This document shows positions 1-6,419 of a stretch of DNA of 64,000 bases, piece by piece. Numbering within the stretch: the first letter of the stretch is position 1; each line of letters opens with the position of its first letter. A program made the position numbers and the translations under genes. Below the pieces are notes generated by a model. It did no database searches, was not told the origin of the DNA, and worked only from the letters and a program-made list of their open reading frames with translations. Where the stretch lies: positions 1,426,001-1,490,000 of the forward strand of contig NZ_CP091804.1 of the NCBI RefSeq assembly GCF_022024275.1, in the 5' to 3' direction. The stretch is from Sphingopyxis sp. BSN-002. Lineage in GTDB: Bacteria; Pseudomonadota; Alphaproteobacteria; Sphingomonadales; Sphingomonadaceae.

Positions 1-359
1 TCGAGCGCCTCATATTTCACCGCAGTCTCGCGGCCGAGACGCGCGCTTTCGATGTTGATGTCGGCAACGAGCGCTTCGGCACCATAGTCGGCCTGGCTGA
101 TCCGGTTCGCGCTGAAGGTGTTGGTGGAGACGATATCCGACCCTGCCGCCAGATAGGATTCGCCGATCGCGGTAACGACATCGGGACGCGTCAGCGCGAG
201 GATGTCGTTGTTGCCCTTCTGGTCGTGCGACAGGCCGAGATTGCCCGCATAGCAGGCCTCGGTCAGCTTCTTGAGCTGGATCTGGGTACCCCAGCCGCCG
301 TCGGTGAGCAGGATGCGCTCCCTTGCCGCCGCCTGCAGGGCTTCTCTTGCACCGGTCAT
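1..359 (-). CDS. Homocysteine S-methyltransferase domain protein (split MetH N-terminal half), partial
   Basis: This is the N-terminal 119 residues of a protein that runs off the left edge of the window. The frame contains TDGGWGTQIQ near residue 18 and SYLAAGSDIVSTNTF near residue 70, both typical of the homocysteine-binding domain of cobalamin-dependent methionine synthase. Many alphaproteobacteria split MetH into a short homocysteine-binding protein and a separate cobalamin protein, which would fit, but the C-terminus is not visible. The ATG overlaps the metF stop as ATGA, so it is the third gene of the repressor-metF-metH operon and probably translationally coupled. BhmT-like methyltransferase is the main alternative. 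Confidence 0.85.
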   Translation of the reverse strand, partial: MTGAREALQAAARERILLTDGGWGTQIQLKKLTEACYAGNLGLSHDQKGNNDILALTRPDVVTAIGESYLAAGSDIVSTNTFSANRISQADYGAEALVADINIESARLGRETAVKYEAL

Positions 360-1297
360 GCGGCTTTCTCCGTCGCGGGCGCCGCCTGCGGGCGCAGGCC
401 CAGAAGGTGACAGATAGCATAGCTGAGCTCGGCGCGGTTGAGCGTATAGAAGTGGAAATCGCGCACGCCGCCGGCATAGAGACGGCGGCTCATCTCGGCG
501 GCGATCGTCGCGGCGACGAGCTGGCGGGCAGCCGGCAGATCGTCGAGCCCCTCGAACAGCGACACCATCCACGACGGGATCGCGGTGCCGCACATGTCGG
601 CCATCCGCTTCGTCTGCGAGACATTCGACACCGGCAGGATGCCCGGAATGATCGGCGCGTCGATCCCCGCCGCCGCCGCCGTATCGCGAAAGCGGAGGAA
701 CGCCTCGGGCGAGAAGAAGAATTGCGTGATCGCGCGCGTCGCACCGGCATCGAGCTTGCGTTTCAGATTGTCGAGATCGGCTTCGGCGCACGACGCATCG
801 GGATGCACTTCGGGATAGGCGGCGACCGAAATATCGAATGGCGCGACCCTCTTCAGCCCCGCGACCAGTTCGATCGCATTGGCATAGCCATCGGGATGCG
901 CGCGATAGGGCTCGCCGCCGGGCACGTCGCCACGCAGCGCGACGATATGCCGAACGCCGGCGTCCCAATAGGCCTGCGCGACCTCATCGATCTCGGCGCG
1001 CGACGCCTCGACGCAGGTCAGATGCGCGGCGGGCGCGACCGCACTTTCGGCAGCGATGCGCGCGACGGTCGAATGGGTACGCTCGCGGGTCGATCCACCC
1101 GCACCATAGGTCACCGACACGAAACGCGGACCGAGGGGTTCAAGCGTCCGGAAGGTCTCCCACAGCTGCGCCTCCATCTTCTCGGTCTTCGGCGGGAAGA
1201 ATTCGAAACTGACGCCGATATCGCCGTCCAGATTTGCGAACAGGGGCGAGGCCGCAGCGCGGCGCGCTTCGGCAAGCGAGTTCAGGTTCGATGTCAT
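356..1297 (-). CDS. metF: 5,10-methylenetetrahydrofolate reductase
   Basis: The 313-residue protein has the usual MetF length and carries FEFFPPKTEKME near residue 32, SVTYGAGGSTRERT near residue 61 and ALRGDVPGG near residue 119, the flavin and folate binding signatures of the family. It reduces methylene-THF to methyl-THF, the methyl donor for the adjacent methionine synthase. It overlaps the upstream repressor gene by 4 bp (1294-1297) and the downstream metH half by 4 bp (356-359), so all three are one transcription unit. Assignment is by recognisable family motifs and context. Confidence 0.96.
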   Translation of the reverse strand: MTSNLNSLAEARRAAASPLFANLDGDIGVSFEFFPPKTEKMEAQLWETFRTLEPLGPRFVSVTYGAGGSTRERTHSTVARIAAESAVAPAAHLTCVEASRAEIDEVAQAYWDAGVRHIVALRGDVPGGEPYRAHPDGYANAIELVAGLKRVAPFDISVAAYPEVHPDASCAEADLDNLKRKLDAGATRAITQFFFSPEAFLRFRDTAAAAGIDAPIIPGILPVSNVSQTKRMADMCGTAIPSWMVSLFEGLDDLPAARQLVAATIAAEMSRRLYAGGVRDFHFYTLNRAELSYAICHLLGLRPQAAPATEKAA

Positions 1298-2280
1298 GCG
1301 GCAAGCCTTTTATTCTGCCCGCTCTCGGTCGCGGGGGTCTGATCTTCGTCGCTGCGCCGCCGCCCGAGCCACAGCTTCACCGCGAGGTCGCCACCCTCGA
1401 GCGTCTGCGTTGTCTCAAGCAGCAGGCCGGCCGAGGCGAACCAGCCGCGAATCTGCGCGTCGGAGAAGCCGAGGCGCGCATGCGCCCCGAGCGTGCGCAA
1501 TTCCTCATCCTCGTGCGGCGCGAAATCGACGATCAGCAAGTGACCGCCGCCGCGCAGCACACGCGCAGCCTCGGCGATCACGCGATCGGGTTCGTGCGCA
1601 AAATGCAGTGCCTGATGGATGACGATGCTGTCGGCACTGGCGTCGGCCAGCGGCAGGCTGAGAAAATCGCCCTGCACCAGATCGATCGGTACCGCCTGGC
1701 CCTCAAGCTTCGTGCGCGCGATACGGAGCATTTCGGGGCTGCGATCGAGCGCGGTGATGCGACGCGCGGTCGGGGCGAAAATCTCCGCCATCCGGCCCGT
1801 ACCGGTTCCGATGTCGACCAGATGGCCGAGCCGCCGGTTGTGCATCATCGCCAGCATCGCCGCCTCGACTTCGCTCTCGGCAATGTGGCGCGAGCGGATC
1901 GCATCCCATTCGGCCGCATGTTCGGCGAAATAACGTGCGGCGGCGGCCGCGCGCTCCTCGCGCACTGCGGCGAGGCGGCGCGCGTCGTGCGCGATGACCA
2001 GCGCCTCGCGCGCCGAATAGGGCCAGCTTTCCGCCTGCCCGACAATCTCGCCGACCGGGCCATTTTCTGAAATGCGCAGGAAGACCCAGCTTCCCTCGCG
2101 CCGCCGTTCGACAATCCCCGCCTCGGCAAGAATGCGGACATGGCGCGACACGCGCGGCTGGCTCTGGTCGAGCACGGCAGCGAGTTCGCCGATGGCAAGC
2201 TCCATCTCGCGCAAAAGCGCAACGACTCGCAGCCGCGTAGGGTCGGCCAGCGCCCGGAAAATATCGATCAGCTCGGTCAC
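1294..2280 (-). CDS. sahR: ArsR-type repressor fused to a SAM-dependent methyltransferase domain (SahR-type)
   Basis: The 328-residue protein has an ArsR/SmtB winged helix in the first 90 residues (ALADPTRLRVVALL, then LDQSQPRVSRHVRILAEAG) followed by a class I methyltransferase domain with motif I VDIGTGTGRMAEIF near residue 155. This architecture directly upstream of metF-metH matches SahR, the S-adenosylhomocysteine-responsive repressor of methionine-cycle genes in Proteobacteria. A longer frame starting at TTG 2316 is rejected because that TTG is the -35 box. The GTG at 2280 begins right at the ArsR domain and about where transcription should start, so the message may be leaderless. The domain calls are firm; the ligand is inferred from family and context. 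Confidence 0.85.
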   Translation of the reverse strand: MTELIDIFRALADPTRLRVVALLREMELAIGELAAVLDQSQPRVSRHVRILAEAGIVERRREGSWVFLRISENGPVGEIVGQAESWPYSAREALVIAHDARRLAAVREERAAAAARYFAEHAAEWDAIRSRHIAESEVEAAMLAMMHNRRLGHLVDIGTGTGRMAEIFAPTARRITALDRSPEMLRIARTKLEGQAVPIDLVQGDFLSLPLADASADSIVIHQALHFAHEPDRVIAEAARVLRGGGHLLIVDFAPHEDEELRTLGAHARLGFSDAQIRGWFASAGLLLETTQTLEGGDLAVKLWLGRRRSDEDQTPATESGQNKRLAA

Positions 2281-2316
2281 GGATACAGATATAAAGATTT
2301 CTTTATATGCAGTCAA
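2281..2316 (-). promoter_or_regulatory. sigma-70 promoter with overlapping SahR-type operator
   Basis: Reading the minus strand, TTGACT at 2316-2311 is followed by exactly 17 bases and TATATC at 2293-2288, a near-consensus housekeeping promoter. A perfect inverted repeat, ATATAAAG, ATTT, CTTTATAT, covers 2289-2308 and so occupies the spacer and most of the -10 box. A repressor bound here would block RNA polymerase, which implies autoregulation of the repressor-metF-metH operon. The expected start site falls at about 2280-2282, next to the GTG start codon. Confidence 0.8.
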
Positions 2317-2509
2317 CCAGCGGCGACGCGCAGATTTCGCGGCGTCCTGCCTCGTCGACGCAAAATTGCGACGAAACGCGCCAGCTACCCGAAAAAAGGT
2401 CGTTGCGCCGATTCCGGCGAACCGGTAATTCTGCGCGCGATTGGCAGTTCTCGGGAGCGATTTGGTCCCTGTGCCGGTCGCTCATTCAACCGAGAGGGGT
2501 ATTCCCAAA

Positions 2510-2836
2510 ATGAAGAAATCGATCACTCTGTCGCTCGTTCTGGCCGCCACGATGGGCCTTGCTGCTTGCGGCGAAAAGGCTGCTGACACCGCCACCACCG
2601 AAACCCCGGCGACCGAAACCACCGAAGGTGCCGCTGACGGGGCGATGCAGGCCGCCGAAGGCGCCGCCGACGCCGCTGCGACCGCTGGCGACGCTGCCAA
2701 GGACGCAGGCGCCGCTGCCGCTGCCGGCGACACCGCCGCTGCTGGCGACAAGGCTGCTGAAGCTGCCGGCGCTGCCAAGGAAGCGACCGACGCTGCCAAG
2801 GACGCCAAGGCTGCTGCCGAAGAAGCCAAGAAGTAA
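2510..2836 (+). CDS. Small alanine-rich lipoprotein (first of a tandem pair)
   Basis: The 108-residue product has a lipoprotein signal ending in LAAC (Cys20) and a mature part made almost wholly of Ala with Asp, Glu, Lys and Thr, in a loose repeat of AAGDAA/DAAKDA type. Such composition predicts a soluble amphipathic helix or disordered chain tethered to a membrane, reminiscent of LEA-like or Lpp-like envelope proteins. GAGAGGGGT at 2492-2500 is a good ribosome binding site for the ATG at 2510. It is paralogous to the next gene by architecture and composition. No specific function can be named. Confidence 0.85.
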   Translation: MKKSITLSLVLAATMGLAACGEKAADTATTETPATETTEGAADGAMQAAEGAADAAATAGDAAKDAGAAAAAGDTAAAGDKAAEAAGAAKEATDAAKDAKAAAEEAKK

Positions 2837-2867
2837 GCTTCTTTTCCGGCCTTCGGCTGGACGAAAA

Positions 2868-2899
2868 GGGGTCGCCGGCTCGCGCCGGCGGCCCTTTTT
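2868..2899 (+). terminator. Rho-independent terminator after the first lipoprotein gene
   Basis: The left arm at 2868-2879 (GGGGTCGCCGGC) pairs with the right arm at 2884-2894 (GCCGGCGGCCC), with one wobble, around a TCGC loop. TTTTT follows at 2895-2899. This separates the two tandem lipoprotein genes into independent transcripts. Confidence 0.85.
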
Positions 2900-2904
2900 C
2901 TTTT

Positions 2905-2930
2905 GGAACGGACCGCTCCGCTCGCTTGTT
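2905..2930 (+). promoter_or_regulatory. Possible EcfG-type promoter of the second lipoprotein gene
   Basis: GGAAC at 2905-2909, a 17-base spacer and TGTT at 2927-2930 resemble the general stress promoter GGAAC-N16/17-CGTT of alphaproteobacteria, with a mismatch in the first base of the -10 element. It lies just after the preceding terminator and about 75 bases before the next ATG, where a promoter is needed. The match is weaker than the one upstream of the hemerythrin gene. Confidence 0.35.
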
Positions 2931-3007
2931 GCCAAGCCCCTGATCGGCAGCTAATTCTCTGCGTTGATGGCTGGTCCCCCGGCCATTGGAATTCGAAAGG
3001 AAAATCC

Positions 3008-3337
3008 ATGCGCAAGATCATTCTCGCCTCGATGGCCGCTGCGGCTTTCAGCCTTACCGCCTGCTCGGAAAAGACCCAGGACGCTGCCGCCGACACCGCC
3101 GCATCGGCCGCTGACGACGCCGCCGCCGCGGGCGATGCCGCCGCCGACGCCGCAAGCAACGCAGCCGATGCGACCGCCGATGCCGCCAAGGATGCCGGCG
3201 CGGCCGTCGAAGGCGCCGCCGACAAGGCCGGCAACGTCGTCGAAGGCACCGCAGCCGCTGCGGGCGACGCTGCCTCGAAGGCTGGCGACAAGATCGCCGA
3301 AGAAACCAAGAAGGCCGAAGCCAACGACAAGAAGTAA
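3008..3337 (+). CDS. Small alanine-rich lipoprotein (second of a tandem pair)
   Basis: The 109-residue product begins with a lipoprotein signal ending in LTAC (Cys19), followed by SEKTQDAAADTAASAADD and about 75 more residues of Ala, Asp, Lys and Glu, ending KKAEANDKK. It shares plan, length, composition and a charged Lys-rich tail with the gene at 2510, so a tandem duplication is likely. AAAGGAAAA before 3008 serves as the ribosome binding site. Both products should sit in the envelope as lipid-anchored helices. Function unknown. Confidence 0.85.
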   Translation: MRKIILASMAAAAFSLTACSEKTQDAAADTAASAADDAAAAGDAAADAASNAADATADAAKDAGAAVEGAADKAGNVVEGTAAAAGDAASKAGDKIAEETKKAEANDKK

Positions 3338-3367
3338 GTCGCGGGCACGCCTTCGGGCTGTTATCGG

Positions 3368-3400
3368 GGGGCTCCATCCTTTACGGATGGGGCCCCTTTT
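3368..3400 (+). terminator. Rho-independent terminator after the second lipoprotein gene
   Basis: GGGGCTCCATCC at 3368-3379 pairs with GGATGGGGCCCC at 3385-3396, with one wobble, around a TTTAC loop. TTTT follows at 3397-3400. It lies 30 bases after the second lipoprotein stop. Confidence 0.85.
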
Positions 3401-3414
3401 CGCTGGAGCGGACG

Positions 3415-3612
3415 ATGCGATACATATGGCCGGTTCTCGCCTTCGCCCTGATCCTCGCGGGGTGCAGCCGTACCGACAATGAGCCCGGCCCCGGCGGCGT
3501 AACCGTCAGCGAGGCAAAAGCACTCGACGATGCGGCAGAAATGCTCGAAAGCCGCGACGGCACTGCACCGAAGGCCGACGAGGCGGCAGCGGCCGGAGAA
3601 GCCGCCAAATAG
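3415..3612 (+). CDS. Small lipoprotein of unknown function
   Basis: The 65-residue product has a classical signal with LAGC lipobox (Cys18) and a short mature chain of about 47 residues. That chain is polar, with a run near EAKALDDAAEMLES and an alanine-rich end, ADEAAAAGEAAK. GGAGCGG at 3405-3411 precedes the ATG. It follows the terminator of the second alanine-rich lipoprotein, so it is the third lipoprotein in a row and probably separately transcribed, although no promoter is obvious in the few bases left. No family recognised. Confidence 0.75.
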   Translation: MRYIWPVLAFALILAGCSRTDNEPGPGGVTVSEAKALDDAAEMLESRDGTAPKADEAAAAGEAAK

Positions 3613-3745
3613 CCTTTCCACCCGGTCGCACCGCGACTAGAAGGGTGACGTTCCGCGACTGGCGCTGAAGATGGAGTTCCATCGGGAAGCGGAACCGATG
3701 CGAGCCGCGCGCCTGGGTGATCCACGCCAGCGAAGGACCATCCGC

Positions 3746-4434
3746 ATGACCGATATGCCCGACACCGCTCCGCAGACCACAGTCGTTTTCCTGCTCTTCC
3801 CGGGTATCACCCAGCTCGATTTCACGGCACCCGCACAAGCGCTCTGCCGGATGCCCGGCGCGGTGCTTGTCGGCGCGGCGGCAAGCCTCGATCCGATCAC
3901 GACCGACAGCGGTTTTTCGATCCTGCCGACGCATAATTTCGCTTCTGCGCCGCAGGCCGATATCCTGTGTGTCCCCGGCGGGCATGGCGTGACCGACGCG
4001 CTAGGCGATACCGCAACGATCGATTTCATCGCGCGACAGGCCGCGGGCGCCGGGTGGGTCACGAGCGTGTGCACCGGCGCCTTTCTGCTCGGCCGCGCCG
4101 GACTGCTCGAAGGCCGGCGCGCGACGACCCATTGGGGCTATACCCACTGCTCCCGCTCGTCAGCGCGACGCATGAGGCGTCGCGGATCGTCGAGGACGGA
4201 AATGTCGTTACCAGCGGCGGCGTGACTTCGGGGCTGGATTTCGCGCTGACGCTGATCGCACGGATCAAGGGCGATGCGGTCGCGCAGGCGATCCAGCTTG
4301 CGATAGAGTATGACCCCGCCCCGCCCTTTGCGGGCGGCCATCCCGATCGCACGCCGCAGGCGATCACCGAAGGGCTGAAAGCCCGCGTCTATGACGCCGC
4401 TGCAGCCCGGATGGAGGCGGCGCTCCGGGCCTAG
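3746..4434 (+). pseudogene. DJ-1/PfpI family protein (isonitrile hydratase-like), frameshifted
   Basis: Two frames together make one complete DJ-1/PfpI protein of about 229 residues. The first runs from ATG 3746 through FLLFPGITQLDFTAPAQAL, CVPGGHGVTDAL and the nucleophile elbow SVCTGAFLLGRAGL to TTHWGYTH near 4147. The family then continues in the next frame (LLPLVSATHEASRIVEDGN, then SGGVTSGLDFALTLIARI) to the stop at 4434. The join needs one extra base near 4145-4148, so one base is missing relative to an intact gene. No slippery heptamer is visible, so programmed frameshifting is unlikely. Real decay and sequencing error both remain possible. GAAGGA at 3732-3737 is the ribosome binding site. 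Confidence 0.8.
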
Positions 4435-5177
4435 CGGCAGTCGGCGAGCGCGATCTCGTAGAGTTTGGGCCAATATTTGCCGGTGACGAACAGGCGCTTC
4501 TTCTTCGCGTCCCATGCAATGCCGTTGAGGACGCTGTCAGTACCTTTCGCGCCGGCATCAGCCTTGAGTCCCGCCAGATCGATCAGCGAAACAATCTCAC
4601 CGGTCGCCGGGTCGATGCGGACGATGAAATCGGTCATCCAGACGTTGGCCCAGACCTGACCGTCGATCGTCTCGAGCTCGTTCAGCATCGCCAGCGGGCG
4701 CCCGTCGAAGCGTACGGTGATACGCTTCTGCTCCGTCATGGTGGCGGGATCGAAGAACTTGAGGTCCGGCGATCCATCGCTGAGAACAAGGCTGTCGCCG
4801 ACCATGGTGACGCCCCAACCCTCACCCTCATATCTGAAATTTCCGAGCGGCTTCAGGTCCTTGATCGCCCACCTGTGGCCTTCGCCATTCTGCCAGGTGA
4901 CCCCGATGATCTGGTCGCGCCAGCGCGTGATGCCCTCGCCGAACTGGTCGGCCGGCAGCTTCGTCTGGATCAGCGCGCGGCCGGTCTTGAGATCGAGCCG
5001 CGCCACGCGCGAGCGGCCATACTGGCCGGTGGCCTCGTAAAGATGCCCGTCCTCCCAGAACAGGCCCTGGGTAAAACTGGTCGCGTCGTGCGGATAGCTC
5101 TGGACGATGCGATAGCCGCAGCGCTCGACCGGCGCAGGATCGGCAGCGGCGGCGGCAAGGGCAAGAAACAGCATCAT
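4431..5177 (-). CDS. Glutaminyl-peptide cyclotransferase (plant/bacterial type), exported
   Basis: The 248-residue protein begins with a short hydrophobic leader (MLFLALAAAAADP). It then carries SYPHDATSFTQGLFWEDGHLYE, TGQYGRSRVARLDLKTG, MLNELETIDGQVWANVW and LNGIAWDAKKKRLFVTGKYW in series (split here for length), which is the five-bladed propeller family of glutamine cyclotransferases. These enzymes convert N-terminal glutamine to pyroglutamate, here probably in the periplasm. The leader lacks a clear positive start, so the exact start is uncertain; ATG 5174 is also possible. Its stop shares the CTAG at 4431-4434 with the stop of the converging pseudogene. Confidence 0.9.
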   Translation of the reverse strand: MMLFLALAAAAADPAPVERCGYRIVQSYPHDATSFTQGLFWEDGHLYEATGQYGRSRVARLDLKTGRALIQTKLPADQFGEGITRWRDQIIGVTWQNGEGHRWAIKDLKPLGNFRYEGEGWGVTMVGDSLVLSDGSPDLKFFDPATMTEQKRITVRFDGRPLAMLNELETIDGQVWANVWMTDFIVRIDPATGEIVSLIDLAGLKADAGAKGTDSVLNGIAWDAKKKRLFVTGKYWPKLYEIALADCR

Positions 5178-5223
5178 CGCTCCCGGCTACGACCATCCCG
5201 ATGAACTGGCAATGGCCGAAGCC

Positions 5224-6336
5224 TCAACGGCGCAATTGCTTGCAGGCGGCAGCCGAGCCGAGCTCGCAGGCGCGATCGAGGTAGGTGATGGCGGTGCCCT
5301 GATCGAGCGAGACGCCGCGTCCCGTGCGATAGAGGCGCGACATGTTGACGCACGCGTTCGCATCGCCGATCTCGCAGCCGCGATCGAAGAATTGCGCCGC
5401 GATCACGACATTCGCGGGTCCGCCGCGCCCATATTCGTGCAGCAGCCCCAGCGAATTGCATCCGCCGCCATATTTCAGCTCGCATGCCTTTTCATAGGCC
5501 GTGCGGGCCAGCGCCTTGTTTTCCTTTCCGCCGAGCGTCTGATCGAGCGCCCATCCCTGCGCCGCGCACGAGCGGCCGTGCCCGCGATCGCAAAGCGCCG
5601 AATAATCCTTCATCGCGCGCGGAAGGTCGGCTGCGGTTCCGCTGCCCTTTTCCACCGCCACCGCCGCCCAGAAGCAGCTGTCGATGCGATCGAGATCGCA
5701 CGCGCGGCGATAGGCGGCCAGCGCCGCAACCGCGTCGCGCGGTCCGCCGATCGGATGGTCGTAGGCGATCGCCGCATTGTTGCAGCCCTCGGCATCACCC
5801 TGCTCGCACGCACGAATGTAGAGCGTCCGCGCCTGCGTCTCGTCCCTGGCGACGCCGATGCCCCGTTCGTATCGGAAGCCGAGGTTCGAGCAGCCCATTC
5901 CCTCGCCGCCCTCGCACGCCTTTTCAAGGAACGGCGTCGTCGCAGCCTTTTCGGCATCGGTCGTGGCGCTGGCGAAGCGGAATACGGCGAGATTGTTGCA
6001 CCCCCTCATATAGCCGAGCTCGCACGAGCGGACGAGCAATGCGTCGGCGCGACCGGCGTCGCGCGCCACGGCAACCCCCTTCTGGTAAAGCTCCGCGAGA
6101 TAGGAGCAGGCCTGACCGTCACCGCCGTCGCATTCGCCGGGCAGCTTGGGTGCGGCAGCGCGATAGTCCTTGTGCTGAACCGCTTCGACGCCCGTGCGAT
6201 AGGTGGCGGGCGGCGGCGGCGCGGGGGCATAGACAGGCGGGGGGGCCGGAGCTCTCGGGGCCTCAGGCGCGCCGACGGCAAGAACCGGCGCCAGTAGAAA
6301 TGCCCAGAACAGCAGAATCCGCGACGACAACGACAT
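5224..6336 (-). CDS. Exported cysteine-rich Sel1-repeat protein
   Basis: The 370-residue protein has a signal peptide (residues 1-23), a Pro-rich stretch (APAPPPVYAPAPPPP) and then about seven Sel1-like repeats. Each contains paired cysteines (CELGYMRGCNNLA, CEGGEGMGCSNLG, CEQGDAEGCNNAA, CELKYGGGCNSLG). Two cysteines per repeat is the pattern of the Helicobacter Hcp proteins, where they form disulfides, so oxidative folding in the periplasm is likely. ATG 6336 is chosen over TTG 6345, which is also in frame. It is divergent from the next gene with an 83-base gap. Likely an interaction scaffold; partner unknown. Confidence 0.85.
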   Translation of the reverse strand: MSLSSRILLFWAFLLAPVLAVGAPEAPRAPAPPPVYAPAPPPPATYRTGVEAVQHKDYRAAAPKLPGECDGGDGQACSYLAELYQKGVAVARDAGRADALLVRSCELGYMRGCNNLAVFRFASATTDAEKAATTPFLEKACEGGEGMGCSNLGFRYERGIGVARDETQARTLYIRACEQGDAEGCNNAAIAYDHPIGGPRDAVAALAAYRRACDLDRIDSCFWAAVAVEKGSGTAADLPRAMKDYSALCDRGHGRSCAAQGWALDQTLGGKENKALARTAYEKACELKYGGGCNSLGLLHEYGRGGPANVVIAAQFFDRGCEIGDANACVNMSRLYRTGRGVSLDQGTAITYLDRACELGSAAACKQLRR

Positions 6337-6419
6337 TGTCTGCAAGTGCCCCCCATCTCCGATTGAAAACAGCCCCGGTTTCTGAATAGTTGGCCGCGAC
6401 AGGTTGTAAAGGAGGGGGC

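Noticed and set aside
2281..2316. TTG at 2316 as start of the SahR-type protein
   Set aside because: That TTG is the -35 box of a near-consensus promoter and the extra 12 residues are encoded by the operator.
2570..3330. The alanine-codon runs as a DNA satellite or CRISPR-like repeat
   Set aside because: The repeats vary in unit and codon use and lie wholly in coding frames; they reflect protein composition.
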